Shown here: piece after piece, positions 33,876 to 45,989 of the stretch
Layout of the letters: each line of letters begins with the position of its first letter
How positions within the stretch are numbered: position 1 is the stretch's first letter
Assembly: GCA_009760855.2 (NCBI GenBank)
Contig: WPIO01000010.1
Span: 3,257,501 to 3,321,500 of the forward strand
Source of the DNA: Cristatella mucedo
Taxonomy: Eukaryota > Bryozoa > Phylactolaemata > Cristatellidae
Length of the DNA stretch: 64,000 bases
Direction of reading: 5' to 3'
Made by a program: the position numbers and the translations under genes
The notes under the pieces: model-generated
The model's database searches: none
The model's input: the letters and a program-made list of their open reading frames with translations, nothing else
What the model was told of the DNA's origin: nothing

Positions 33876-34148
33876 GAGCTACGCCTACACCCCAAAGGCT
33901 GGAACTCATTACCGACGCACGTCACAACGTCACCTGACATAAAGACATTTAAAAAGAAGCTTAAAAACACCTATTTATCACAGCATTTATGTGATCTGTC
34001 CTTCATGTGCATATGCCTGCTGCTTGCGCACGTTACCACCTATCGTTTGGTAATGCTTTCTATACAGCATCTGTAAAGTGCCTAGAAAGAGATTCAGCTC
34101 TCCGATGGCGCTATACAAATTCATCATTATTATTGCGGTTATTATTAC
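33876..34148 (+). mobile_element. LINE-alpha-related 3' fragment
   Basis: Matches the last part of the ORF (AKGWNS-like codons), then the 3' UTR, then AGTGCCTAGAAAGAGATTCAG, GGCGCTATACAAATTCA and an ATT-rich tail. Its tail is closer to SINE-A than that of LINE-alpha copy 1. Confidence 0.85.
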
Positions 34149-35960
34149 GCAGCCACCGCCTAGGCACTCGTGCGCCTTCGCGACGCACGGGCTCGCCGCT
34201 GAGCCGTTGCGTACGCATCCTGCGGTTCGCCATCCGTCCGTCCGGCGGAGCGGCTGTGCATGTCCGCGTCTGGAAATGCCTCGCAAAAAACGATGCATCG
34301 GAAAGCTCGCGCGTCGTTACCCCGACGTCGTTACGCTCCGCTTGCCCCTCTGTGGACGTTTTCGCGAGATCGCCGGCGCGGCGCGAGACCTGCCAGAGAG
34401 TGTCTCGAATGCGTCCGCTACCTCGCGCGTCTCCTCGGCGCATAAGCTGAGCGCGCTCCGGGCCATACGAGACCGTCTCCGCGCGCGCCGCCCCCCCTCC
34501 CCCGCCCCCCCCCCCCGCCCATCCACCCGCCTGCAGCCATTGCACTTTTCTCTACCCGCGAGCGGCGCGCTCGCTGTCGCTGCCGCTGTGCGGGCCGCAG
34601 CCGCCGGAAGCAGAACGCAGCAGCCGGAAGCAGAGCGCGCGGCTCGCGCCTCGCGCGCGCCCCAACCAGAGGGCTCGCGACAGCCCCCCCCCGCCCCCGC
34701 TTGGTCAACAGCTCTAAGACGGCCGTCAAAGCAGGCTTGTCTAAGCCTGCCTTTTATAGAGCAGCGCGATGCCGCGCGCTACTCGGGCCGTTCTGCCACC
34801 GGATCCGGCAGCGGGATCCGGTGCTCTCGCCGGCGCCGTGCGGAGCGCGCCCGTCTGCACGCATAGACAGGTCTGGGGTCGTCAGCGTCCGTCAACTGAC
34901 GAGAAATTCGGGAGTGGCTTCATTTATTACCAGACTCGCGTCAGATTTGCCGCACCCTCGCGCCGGCTACCTTACCGGCGATTAAAAACCGGCCGAACGA
35001 GCGAGCGTATTAGCGACACACCGGCGGCGGCGGTGTCTGGCTTTTGCGCGGTCAACCAAATCGCATAGCGACCGGCATCGTGTTTACCCGTACAGCCGAC
35101 TAGTCGTTGAGCCCGCTACGACTGCTGCTTTAGAATCACACCTGAAATCTACCACCGCAGCGCATCGCAGAGTGGGGGCGGGTCGGTCCAGCCGCCACTG
35201 GACGCGTTGACAGCGCGGCAGGTGCAAGCAGTGCCGGACCAGCGCCGCTCGTAGAATGGCCTTGGCGCTGGCGAGGCTCGGCCCTCGCGTCCTTAACAAG
35301 CGCCCTGCCTATAAACGCCGCGCGGCAATGCGCGCCAGATAACAAGCGAGGCGACAGCCGGAGAAGAGCTCTCGCCATTTCCGTACGGCCTTGCTCGGCG
35401 TGCTACAGGTCAAAGCCAAGGTCGAGTATAAGAGCGCTTGGCTCAGCCTGCGCACCCATCGAAACGGGTCGGTCGCCCGAGATTGAGCCTCCCAATTCGA
35501 CAAGCCATGCGGTCCGCAACTTAAGTAAAGAGTAGCTGATTTACGTGCCCGATGCATTGTGTAGCACGAGGAAAACCTTTTCGCAGCTTGCAGCAGGCGA
35601 CGAATCCCGCGGCCTCGGCTGCGTAGCGCGAGTGCGCACAGCGGTAGGCGGAGGCGCGCACGAGTGTGACTGACCCCAGCTGCCCTCAGCCGACGTTTCC
35701 TTTCCCACCAGCGTCTAACGCCGGGGTCAGCCGTCGAACTCCGCGCTCGTGCGACGCTCCCTCCGTGGGTGGCCGCTAGCTCGGGCCGGCGCGGGTTGCT
35801 GCGCGACGTGCGTGACCCCAATCGTCGGTCGTAGCTCGTCGCTTTCTGCTCTCGTCCGGTCGCCTGCGTGGACGTCGTCCTCTCTTGTATTCTGCCGGAG
35901 CTACCGACGCACGCACACACAGTGCACGTGCGAGCATCCTGCATCTGTGCGGCGGCGCTC

Positions 35961-36299
35961 ACCCTCCCGACCTGCGTCACAACATCCCCTGACTTGACCA
36001 CATTTAAAAAGAACTTAAAAACACACCTATTTAGTACAGCATTTAGTGGGTCCCTGTGATTCGTCCTTCATGTGCTTATGCGTGCTGACACTGTGCATGC
36101 TGCCACTAACCACATTTGAATGCTGACCCTGTGCATGTCACCCCTAACCATGTTATTCATTTTGTTTGCTTATCGAGCATGATATTACTCATCATTCAAT
36201 CGCGTTTCCCTTTGCAGCAAATGTAAAACGCCTAGAAAGAGGTTGAGTTCTCTGGGGGCACTTTATCAAGTGCATTATTATTATTATTATTATTATTAC
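35961..36299 (+). mobile_element. LINE-alpha 3' fragment (5'-truncated)
   Basis: Begins within the last 35 codons of the ORF (TCVTTSPDLTTFKKNLKTH), keeps the stop, the 3' UTR and an (ATT)n tail. Very similar to copy 1, so a fairly recent truncated insertion. Confidence 0.92.
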
Positions 36300-36600
36300 T
36301 TTGCTGCTGAAATGCGCGCGCCGCCGTCGTGCAACTCGCCGTCTTGCTCGCCGCGCGCGAGCCTCCGAACGAGCACCTTGCTCAGCCCCGCAGCCGAGAC
36401 GCACGAAAGTGAGCGAGTTCTAGCCATTCGCGTACATTCTACGCCGCCTCACCTCTCGTTCGCGCCGCCCAGTCCACTGCCCAAAGAGGCTCTCAGAAAT
36501 GGCCCTGTAGCTGCCCTCTTTCTATCCGTAGTCGGCGCGGCCAACTTAGCAAGGCTATAGGAAAAGCGCTTCGCTACAAATATGCCCAAATCGATTAAAA

Positions 36601-37658
36601 CAACTGAGCGGCTGGGTGCCGACGGTATTATCGGCGCAGTTTCCTTATCTTGACTGTGCTGTAATTAAGGAAATAGTCGTCGTCATTTCTCGAGGGGCAG
36701 AGCCCAGAGTGTTCACAGTAAGTTTCCGTGAAAACTGCCGCAGAGAGAGAGAGAGAGAGGCCGCGCGGAAGTTTTTGGAGCTCACCCTCTATGTCGATTG
36801 TAGACTTTTTAAGGAGTTGCCTGACTGCCTTTATGAAGGATGCAAGGGCAAGACCGGATGCTAAAGATGTTTCTGCTACGTTGGCGATTCAGAGCCCTGT
36901 GGCCTTTAAAAGAATCTTAATCAATACGAGCTGTTATTTGTGCATCGTCGGCGAAGGCGAGCACCGCTGAGAGGCAGCATCCGCGGCGGCGTTGGTGTAG
37001 CGAAAGTCGACCTCGCGAAGTTGTCGAAAGCCTCCGCACGAAATGACCAGCAGTAGCGAACGCCATTTTGGTCGACGGGCCTTTTGGCCAAGACGCTTAG
37101 CTTTGGTCTTGTATTGGTGCGGTTGCGCTTGTTGTGTGCTTTTTATCATGTTTTCAGAGGTAAATGCCCAAGTTCGGGATCTGGGATTAAAACATAGCAG
37201 TGTCTTGAAATAGTTTTGTGGTTTGGCATACGGAATGCTGGCCCCGAACAACGCCAACGGTTTATTGTACAAGGCACGGAGCAGCAAGACGCACGACTGC
37301 CTTCGCCCCCTTCTCACACTAGAGTCTCTCCCCTTCTCCACTCCTCTGGTTGACCCCGATGATTCATCGAGGACCACAACTGTGCAGTGGCCGACCCTGA
37401 TGGTGAATTCACCATCTGGCCACCAGCGGTTACCGGCCGGTGTCCATGCCACATCACAGGCTCATTAGAGGAGCCGGCATACACTCAAACTACAAGTTTT
37501 ATCTATATAGTATGTCTAGCCGGCGTTTCGTGGAATTAATGAATTGTAATGTCCAGCCTCTTGCGATTATACCAGTGGACCTCGACAGTAAAGGCATCAG
37601 TCCACAGTCGTCAGATAATGGCATACTAAATACGAGGTCCGCCAGAAGGACATATTAA
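36601..37658. other. Unassigned intergenic DNA
   Basis: No recognisable gene or repeat. A short (GA)n lies at about 36744-36760. Confidence 0.4.
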
Positions 37659-37820
37659 CTGGGCCATGATAGCCCACGAGGCAAGGTGCTTGTTCTTAAC
37701 GACCAAGGTCGTGGTATCGAATCCTGAAGTGGGCGATCCTTTATTGCCAACTGCAAGCAGTGGTGCTAACCCTTAAGGCTCTTTCGCCGTTAGACAAATG
37801 AGGCTGCTAAATCAGCGAAG
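37659..37820 (+). mobile_element. SINE-B copy
   Basis: Forward copy: GAGGCAAGGTGCTTG head, GGTCGTGGTATCGAATCC, GGGCGATCCTTTATTGCCAACTGC, AAGGCTCTTTCGCCG and AGGCTGCTAAATCAGC. Confidence 0.82.
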
Positions 37821-37828
37821 AGTTTTTT

Positions 37829-38600
37829 ACCGTTTCTATCGAAGACGCTGGAAATCAATCAGCTAATAGTAGGCCATTTAACCCAATCGATGCAGTATGA
37901 AGGGAACAGCCCAACCAAAATAGTCGTTGGCTCTTCTACGCAATGCTGCTCAGGTCTGCTTAGAAAGGGATACTAAATCTACGTTGATCCAAGCATTCCC
38001 GACATCCCGTCGTGGCATTTGTAACTCACTACTCGCGGGTCTTCCAACAATTGGTGCCAAGCTCTGTAATTAGACGTTTGTCTTGAAAATCGTATAGTGA
38101 AAGCAATTGCCATATTATACCACTCCTCACACACCTGCGCTGGTTCTTTCTCAAGTAGCCTATCGACTACAAAGTTTTTCACTCACGTTTAGATCGTTTT
38201 ATTCTCTTGCTACGGCATACCTATACGAACTGCTTACCAATCAGGCACAGTAACTCACCTGCTCTTCTGAATCGAGTCATTTTCCTGTGCCTCGAACCAA
38301 TCCTAAATTCTTTGAAGACCACATCTTTAGTTCGTATGCCTGAGCCAAGTACTCACTTCGCCTGACATCGGGATATCTCCCTGACTAGACAACGTTTAAA
38401 CAGAAGCTAAAACTCCACTTGCTCCTCGAAGAATTTGCAGAGCCCTGGTGAATTTTCCTTTGTTTGCATACGCGTGCTGATGCTGTGCATCTGATCACTA
38501 ACCACATCGACATGTTTTCATTACAGAATGTGGAAAGTGGCTAGAAAAAGATTGAGTTCTCTAAGGTCACTAAGGTTACCGAGGTCTTGTTATTTTTATT
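37829..38600 (+). mobile_element. LINE-alpha relic, heavily decayed
   Basis: Fragments of RT (TATCGAAGACGCTGG near 37846, matching the FLSKTLE codons), of the C-terminal region (37960-38400) and of the 3' tail (TGGCTAGAAAAAGATTGAG near 38536). Many indels and internal deletions; no frame survives. Confidence 0.65.
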
Positions 38601-39500
38601 GCATTTCCCATTGCCGCGTCTCGTTTCTCATGCTGAGACTTAAAAGATGAACTCTTTAGACACTTGTATTGTATACTGCAATAAATCTTTGCACTCTGCG
38701 TGAAAGGTGCTAACCTAACGTCGGCGAAACAAGTGACGACCTCTGGTGCCTCGGCCTCTTGCGCTGAAAACTCTCCCTAGTAATAAGCAAAAATTAGGTG
38801 CACCGTACCGCGATAAAAATTGTCGCATCCTGTATTCAAGGTTATTTTTATAAGAACCCAGATGCTTATTGATCATGGCCGTTTCGCATTAAGCGTGCAT
38901 CGCCCGAAGGAAATATCCCAGCGTTCCGTTTTTCCGAGCTCCGCCGCCCAGAGCCGCCGCAGCGGCAGCCACCCGCTCCCGCGCTCCCCGCGCTCCCGCG
39001 CTCCCGCTCCCGCGCCAGCGGCGCCAGGTGCCGCCGAGAGAGCCGCACGGCCGCCAGTCGATTGTTGCGAAACAGGCGGCGCCGGCTGCTGGCGCTCAGT
39101 GGAAACTCGATGCCTCTTCGGTCCTCCTCCTGATCAGCAGAATCACTGTCATTCTTCGAGTCGGCAAACTGAACCGAGTGTGTACCAACGGATAACAGCC
39201 ACTACATAATATGCCCAATAACATCAAAATGGAAAGCCGATTTCAGGCGCAGATCATCGTGCTTCAGCTTTGCAATTGGCCCAGTTAAGTGGATAGCAAC
39301 TTGTCAGCTCGTCGAGGGGCGACCATTCACGCCGCATCTAAGACGCCAGACCGGCGAATAGCGCTGCCAGGGAGAGTGCTGGGCAAGTAAGTCGGCCGTC
39401 GGCCGCTGCGTGTAAGCTCAAGCGAGGACAAAAGGTAAGGTTTACCTCGCGCATCACGGCTTTAGTCGCGAGCTGCTCTCAGTCAGAATCGAGCACTCGA
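38601..39500. other. Unassigned intergenic DNA, GC-rich in part
   Basis: GC-rich between about 38930 and 39070, otherwise unremarkable. No gene recognised. Confidence 0.4.
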
Positions 39501-41169
39501 GATGCTTGCAAGAAAGTAAGCCTCACGGCTGTCATTTGGCTGTGGCGCCAACTGACAACACTTTACTTGCCCCAGCAGTCCAGTGTCCTGTCAGGCTGCC
39601 ATCAGCACTGCCATCCCCATCAAAGAGCATGCCTATCAGAGTTGTGATCTGCCGACCTCCTTCTGGCTGTCTAGCCTTGTTTATGGAGGATTTTTTGGAG
39701 ATCCTCACTAAAATATTCGTGTGTTATGGATGGCAGGAGACTTCGACATTCACGTTGACAACCCTGGCAACAGCCAGGTCCGCTTATTTCTTGACTGTCT
39801 AGAGAACTTCGGTTTGATCCAACACATTAATCATACCATTCGTATCGGTAGCCACATCGGTAGCCATATCCTGAATCCCGTTATCACTATAGATGTCTGC
39901 CGTACTGACCTGGTTTGTGTTCCCGCTGACCACCTCGAATCATTGCTCAGTCTCGTTTACTGTTCCTGTTACGTTGTACCTGCAGAGCAACCTCAAGTTT
40001 ATCAAGCGAAGCAACTTGAAAAGCATCCGGATCCGGAGAAATTTGAAATCTGTTTGTGACGCTGATCTTGTTTATCTTTACCAGTACTCTGCCGGCAGCC
40101 TCGACACGCTCATTGATGCAGCGAACATACAAATTTGACCTTACTCCTAAGCCCTTGATGAGCATGCTCCAGTACATTCGGTTTGTGTAAAGAGTCGCGA
40201 ATATTCCATTCAGTTTACTAAAAAACTGCAAAAGTGTTAGGCGCAGGCTTGAACGTCGCTTTAAGAAGTGTGAGTCTGATGATGATCTAGCTAATTTATT
40301 TCAAAGACTTCCTCCATCTCTACACCTGGAAGCTTAGTTTTCACTCGAAAGCTCAAGTCCTGCTAGTTAGACCCAAAAACATTTATAAGACAATGAATAA
40401 TAGGCTTTCAAACTCTGAATGGTCGCATTTCCGGGTACTAACGACTCGGGCCGTGAACTTTTCAGCCTTCTTTGTTGACAAGATTTCGCATGTTCGTGCG
40501 TCCATATTATTACCTACGATTAAAGCAATTGTTAAGTTGCAACCTGCTACGTTCTTTAAGAGATTTATCAAGGTTTCTGCATCGGACTGGCTACCTTAAT
40601 AAGATCTATTTAAATGAGTTCATCTCTTGAATACTTTAAACCATTCCATCTGTGGTCTCGCGGACAAACTTAGTCCATCCATAACTCAGACTTGTAATGC
40701 TTCTCTGGATAACAGGGTTGTCCCGAAGTAATTCAGCTCGGCCATCGTTCGATTGATACTTAAAATGCTGGATTATATTTAGGGTTTCTGATAACTATTT
40801 AGCAGTAACAGTAAAACAGCTGTTTTTCGTCCAAAATCAAAGAACACTAAGTGGTTATTTTTCTAGCTGTTTTACTGTTCCCAGCAAAAAAAAAAAAAAA
40901 AGATACTCTAACTAAAGCTCCAACGTTTATTTTGGATATGAAATATGAGATGGAAAAAACATTTTAATTTGTTTTGAATGTGTTAGCGATTTTTATGATG
41001 ATTTCATAAAATTAGCCAAGCCTAAAATTAAAGTGCAATTTTGCAAACAATTAAACTAAGTAAGATATTAATTAAATTGATCCTATGGCGTCAAAAAAAA
41101 AATTTCTCTTTTCTGCCATGTTTTGAGTTTGGGAAGAAGCCACAAAAGGAAAAAATCCAATTACAGAAT

Positions 41170-42880
41170 AGCTAAAAGATCAATGTGGACGATGCAATAA
41201 AATCATCAAATGTTCTGGAAACTAATCGATAACGTCAAAAAATCATATGAAAATACACGGAATTGATTTTAATAAACCTGCTGGAGGGTGTACATCTAAA
41301 AAAGAGCCCCGCAAACAATAAGAGAACAAAAACGACTGCCCGATTTCCTGGAGCGAAATAGTATGAAGGAGATATTTACCGATCTGGCTACTGATGGAAT
41401 GTCGATTAGAGCTATCACTAGGAATAAGTATATACGGCAATCAATCTCACGGGATAGATTCAAGCTTCCGACTAACGAAAGCGATGTGATGAAGCTGGTG
41501 CATGATGATTACGAAGAAAAAACGATTGCCAATATCAAGGGAAAGCTCAAGAGTGGGTTAAAGTTGGGCTTGAATGTGAATAAATACACAACCGTGAGAG
41601 GACGTCGATTCTTCATAGTCAACATTCATGAGAGCGACGATAAAACAACAATTAAAGTCTTGTTCATATATTTGGTCGTGCACTGCTTTCTATATATTCG
41701 ATTCAATAAAACAGCATTTGAGCGTTTTTGGAATTATAATAGAGAGGGGTTTGGTGGGATCTACTCAGGACGGTGCTGCAGCAAGTAAGAAATGTATTAG
41801 CCATATCGATTTTATTGGACAGTTCTGCTTAAACCATGGTCTGCACCTTGCACTATGTGACACATTGTACAAGAAGAGTAATAAAGATGGACTATTTAAA
41901 GCTGGATAGTGACGATATTGATGAAATGGACAAGTTTTAAGCAGTTATGGACTTGGAAGTGAACAGCACTGATCCATGAGAATAAGACACCGGTTACCAA
42001 GATGTCCTCAAGAAATCGCACAAGCTGTAAAATTCATCAATAACTAAACTGCTTGAAATAATTTCTTTTAATCCAAAGTTAAAGCTGAGTAAGGACGCGA
42101 GATTGAACTGCATCTTGACGTGAAGACGCGCCGGAATTCCATCCTAAAAACTTTAGCGCCGCTTTTAAAGACAAAAGTCACCATCCGCGAGACGTTAACT
42201 GACTTCATGGCCCTGGAAAGAATTGAGATTGGATTTTCACGCTTTAAAAACTCTTCTGGAGGCAATGGAACCTGTGAAACTTGCTGTTAAGAATTCAAGT
42301 CGAGAAGACGTGACGTTAATGGGTGCTGACACAATTTTAGAATTTATGCTCACCAACCTCTCTATCTTGAATAATGGCATTAATACCAAGCACATGGAAA
42401 ATTTGAAGTGTCGCTTTGAAGACCAATTAAACGAGTCTGTCATGGACCTCTTGCTCAGTCTCGAAGATCCATCCTTCCCCCGTCAAAATCAAAGCTAAAT
42501 TTTGCAGGAAATCTAGCGTCTCGTCTATCGGAGTCAGCGGTGTATAAGTTGTCGTTGAACAGTTGTCAACTGAGGCTAAAAGTGTGAACTTGTCACTTCA
42601 AGATGAATTAAATTTTTTGCTTCAAAAAGACAGATCCTCAATTGCAATCGGAGGGCAGGACAGTTTCAAATGGCCCAAGTTCAAATTCGCGCTATCCAAT
42701 AACTCTAGCCAGTGAACTGAAAATCTCCAGAAACTCTGCAACGTAATTCTATTCATTAAACCGACATGAACCGGCGTTGAAAGAGTATTTTGATCTGGAC
42801 GAGTTTCTGTACAAAATTAAGATCGCGTCTCTCAGACAAGTCGCCTAATGCACTTGTATTCTTTTAATGTTAAAATAAGA
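41170..42880 (+). pseudogene. hAT transposase relic with BED zinc finger
   Basis: Pieces in order: BED finger QCGRCNKIIKCSGN...HMKIHGI (41182-41270; Cys2 and His2 retained); a central region beginning MKEIFTDLATDGMSIRAI (41363-41788); QDGAAASKKC and FCLNHGLHLALCDTLYKK (41772-41880, shifted frame); LLEAMEPVKLAVKNSSREDV (42250-42310); and the dimerisation tail PTSTGVERVF (about 42762), whose family counterpart is PTS.EAERAF. Several stops and frameshifts disrupt it, so no functional transposase can be made. Confidence 0.85.
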
Positions 42881-43039
42881 AGTATAGGTGCATTGATTTT
42901 GAACTTATTTTCAGAGAGATGCATAATAAAATTATTGTCATCACAAAAAGAAGCTATCGACCGTAGCAAATTAGTGAAAAAATTAAAAAACCCAGTAAAA
43001 ACAGCTGTTTTTTTTAAACTGAAAATAGTAAACCAACAC

Positions 43040-43160
43040 GGTGCCAATATCGTGGGTTTAAATTCTGCAGTGAGCGATATTTTAGTGCTGCTGAAAGCGG
43101 TGGTGATAGCCGTAAAAGTTCTTTTGTCGTTATTTAAAAGAGGCTTTTAAGTCAGCTAGT
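43040..43160 (+). mobile_element. SINE-B copy, partial, nested in the hAT relic
   Basis: Forward copy: TCGTGGGTTTAAATTC B-box region, AGCGGTGGTGATAGCCGT body, TCTTTTGTCGTTATTTAAAAGAGGC and AAGTCAGCTAG tail. Confidence 0.8.
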
Positions 43161-43410
43161 ATTTTTTAAATAGCCGTTATTTAAATAGCCGTTATTCAGA
43201 AACCCTAATAAAATTCAGAGGTCCGAGAAAACTGTCGCCCAGTTTCCCTTTTTTCCCCAAAGATTTTTGAAAAATATTGCGAGTAAGCAGCTTATAGCAC
43301 ACGGTGAAAAGAATAAGAGTTTCAGTCTAGAGTCGAGCAATGCCACTCCACTGACACAGCTGTCGTCCTCGGTCTGACCAACAGTATTCTATGCAGCAGC
43401 GATAAAAAAA

Positions 43411-43568
43411 TGCTATCTGATTTAACAGGCTCTTTTGTATAGCGACAGAGGAGACTTGACGGCTATCACCACCGCTTGCAGCGGCGATAAATAATCACCC
43501 ACCACAGGATTCGAACCTATGACCTCGGGACCGAGAGCGTGAAAAGCAACGCATTACCTAGTGTACCA
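43411..43568 (-). mobile_element. SINE-B copy inside LINE-beta
   Basis: Reverse copy: CTGATTTAACAGGCTC tail complement, GACGGCTATCACCACCGC, GGATTCGAACCTATGACC B-box complement and CTCGGGACCGAG. It has the same CCCGAG-type head as the copies at 8572 and 50886. LINE-beta RT codons flank it on both sides. Confidence 0.87.
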
Positions 43569-43639
43569 GACGAGAATGTCGCTACCTGCTGAATCTATCG
43601 ACATCGTCCGATGCTATCGATCACAATATCCTACTTGAA

Positions 43640-45094
43640 TAATAATAATAATAATAATAATGTACTTGATAAAGCACCCTCACAGAACTTAATCTCTTTC
43701 TAGGCGCTTTACATTTGCTGCAAAGGGAAATGCAATTGAATGGTAAGAAAAAATCATACTTGAAAAACAAACAAAAAGAATAACATGGTTAGGGGTGACA
43801 TGCACAGGGTCAGCATGCAAATGTGGTTAGTGGCAGCATGCACAGTGTCAGCACGCATAAGCACGTGAAGGACGAATCACAGGGACCCACTAAATGCTGT
43901 CCTAAATAGGTGTGTTTTTAAGTTCCTTTTAAATTTGGTCAGGTCAGGGCATGTTCTGACGCAGGTCGAGAGGGAGTTCCAGGCTTTGGGAGCATGCGAA
44001 CTAAATGCACGGTCTCCAAAGGATTTAAGGTTTGTACGAGGTATTTCTAGACTGTTGGATTCCGAAAAGCGGGTGGTACGATGCTTGGCCTGATGGGGGA
44101 GTATGTCGGAGAGATAGGCTGGAGCCATAGAATGAAGGGACCTGAAAGTGAGCGACAAAACCTTGAAGTCAATCCGTTGCTTGACTGGTAGCCAGTGCAG
44201 GTCGGCGAGAAGTGGAGTAATGTGGCAACTGCGACGCTCACGACAGACAAGCCTAGCTGCAGAGTTTTGCACCAGCTGCAATCGCCTGATCGCACATGCT
44301 GGTAGGCCAGTGAGCAGTGAGTTGCAGAAGTCGAGACGAGATGTCACGAATGCATTGACTAACTTAGACGTGGTATCCTTATCTGAACAAGCCCGAATTT
44401 TAGCAATGTTATGAAGCTGAAAATAGGCAGATTTGATTGTGGAGCTGATATGGTCGTCTAACGAGAAGTTACTTTGGATAATGACACCTAGATTTCGAGC
44501 TGATTCAACAGGAGATATGCTGGCAGAGCCAATTTTGAGCGTCAGCCTTTCCAATTTCTGAATCACACTGGGTTTTCCCATAACTAGTAAGTTAGTTTTG
44601 TCATCGTTTAGTTTTAGAAAATTTGCTGCCATCCATGTGCGGATGTCATCAATGCATGCAGCAAGTGAGTTTAGAGAATTTGAGGTGCTCGAAGGCTGGG
44701 ACGGATCAAAGCAAAGGTACAACTGAGTGTCATCCGCGTAGAAGTGAAAGCCTAGATTGTGCTTGGCAATCACATCAGCAAGAGGGAGAGTATAAACCGT
44801 GAAAATAACCGGACCTAACACGGAGCCCTGAGGTACCCCATATTTCAGAGGTACCTCGGATGATCTTTGTCCATTCACGTCAATACTGTGGAGTCTCCCA
44901 CTGAGATAGGACCTGAACCACTGCAGAGCAGTGCCAGTGATGCCCAGGCGAGATGAGAGGCGCTCTAGAAGAACTTTGTGATTGTTGGCATCAAAAGCTG
45001 CCGAAAGATCAAGCAAAACAAGCAGAGACACTCTACCCATGTCTGCATTCCTAAGTAGGTCGTTGTATGCCCTAAGCAATGCTGACTCTACTCT
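43640..45094 (-). mobile_element. LINE-alpha copy 2, 5'-truncated, inserted in LINE-beta
   Basis: Reverse-strand element flanked by CTTGAA at 43634-43639 and 45095-45100, a likely 6-bp target duplication. LINE-beta RT codons continue across it. It begins at the ESALLRAYNDLL codons of RT and includes the full downstream ORF, the 3' UTR and an (ATT)n tail. It is the best preserved LINE-alpha copy in the window. Confidence 0.92.
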
Positions 45095-45103
45095 CTTGAA
45101 CAA
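43877..45103 (-). pseudogene. LINE-alpha copy 2 RT reading frame, open but truncated
   Basis: An open frame of 408 codons. The first few (up to about 45095) come from the flank and the rest from LINE-alpha. It keeps AAFDA, GVPQGSVLGP, FYADDTQLYL and the C-terminal region to the normal stop, with no internal stop. The endonuclease is absent because of 5' truncation, so this copy could not mobilise itself. Confidence 0.9.
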
Positions 45104-45282
45104 TTTAGAACAACGAATGGTCTGGTAGACAAGGCACTGGGTGGTTTAAATCGTACATGTCCGATCGTGTTCAATCCGTGTAGTTTGGGGGATCGGCTAT
45201 CACTTCTATGCTGACGACATTCAACTCTATTTGTCGTTTAAACCGTCGGAGCCTGCTGCAGTGACTGACAAACTTATGGCTT

Positions 45283-45445
45283 ATATAATTCATTTATATT
45301 TGTATTGCTCCCTTAGAGAACGCTATCTCTATTCAGACTTTCACATATGCCCGGGGCTCGAGCCCGCTACCTCGACTATCGAATACATTTACCTTGACTT
45401 CCGTTGTCAAAGGCGAGCACCTTAACCACTGGACTAAACCAGCAA
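45283..45445 (-). mobile_element. SINE-A copy inside LINE-beta
   Basis: Reverse copy: ATAATTCATTTATATTTG tail complement, CTCGAGCCC B-box-like complement and GGCGAGCACCTTAACCACTGGAC A-box-like head complement. It separates the YADD block of LINE-beta from its next block. Confidence 0.85.
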
Positions 45446-45989
45446 TGCTGTCTACCAGACTTTTGATCCCAGATGTCGGAAAATTTTCTTAAACTAACCA
45501 ACGATAAAACTGAACTGCTACTCTTAGGACTTCTTAAGCGTGAGGCCAGACTAAATGACTTCGCTCTTCTATTACGCGACTCTGTTGTGGGACCATCATC
45601 ATTTGCTCGTAATTTAGGCGTCGTCTTTGGCAACTTGCTACATTTTAAGTTTTATTAAGAAGATAGCTTCCACCGCTAGTCATTACGTTCGATTCCTATC
45701 TAAGATTAGGGACCGTCTTTCACTATGGCTTACAAAAATTAACTTGCTCTCTGGTTCTGTCCTTGCTATATTACTGCAATTCCGTTATGGCTGGACGACC
45801 AAAAAAAAACATTAGGCCTCTGCAGCTAGTGATGAAAATGGCTAGTTATAAAACTCCCGGCGGTTCAGACATGTGGCTTCTTTGCTGAAGGAGCTTCGAT
45901 CACTTTCGGTTGATCAACGAATACACAGTAAATTTCATACGCTGATCCATAAGGCCCGCAGTGGCTTAGCTCCTTCATTTCTAGATGGT

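Larger units (their letters stand above)
31740..36600. other. CpG-rich stretch without recognised genes
   Basis: GC- and CpG-rich on both strands, unlike the AT-richer flanks. It includes the (GCC)33 run and two LINE-alpha 3' fragments (33876-34148, 35961-36299). Long ORFs occur in several frames, as expected of GC-rich DNA with few stops, and show no domain motif. It could be a CpG island of an unseen gene or a GC-rich mobile element. Confidence 0.6.
40780..43207 (+). mobile_element. hAT DNA transposon relic inside LINE-beta
   Basis: Ends are TAGGGTTTCTGATAAC (40780) and the complement of TAGGGTTTCTGAATAACGG (43207), a terminal inverted repeat that fits the hAT end rule (T/C)A(A/G)NG. Flanking octamers ATTATATT and ATAAAATT match at 6 of 8 positions, a plausible old 8-bp target duplication. 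LINE-beta coding sequence continues from one flank to the other. Inside is a broken BED-finger transposase. A partial SINE-B lies near the right end. Confidence 0.85.

Noticed and set aside
32057-34866. Several ORFs of 100-260 codons in the CpG-rich segment, including 33155-33772 and 34078-34866
   Set aside because: Overlapping open frames on both strands, Ala/Arg/Pro-biased, as expected of stop-poor GC-rich DNA. One runs into a LINE-alpha tail. No motif supports a gene.
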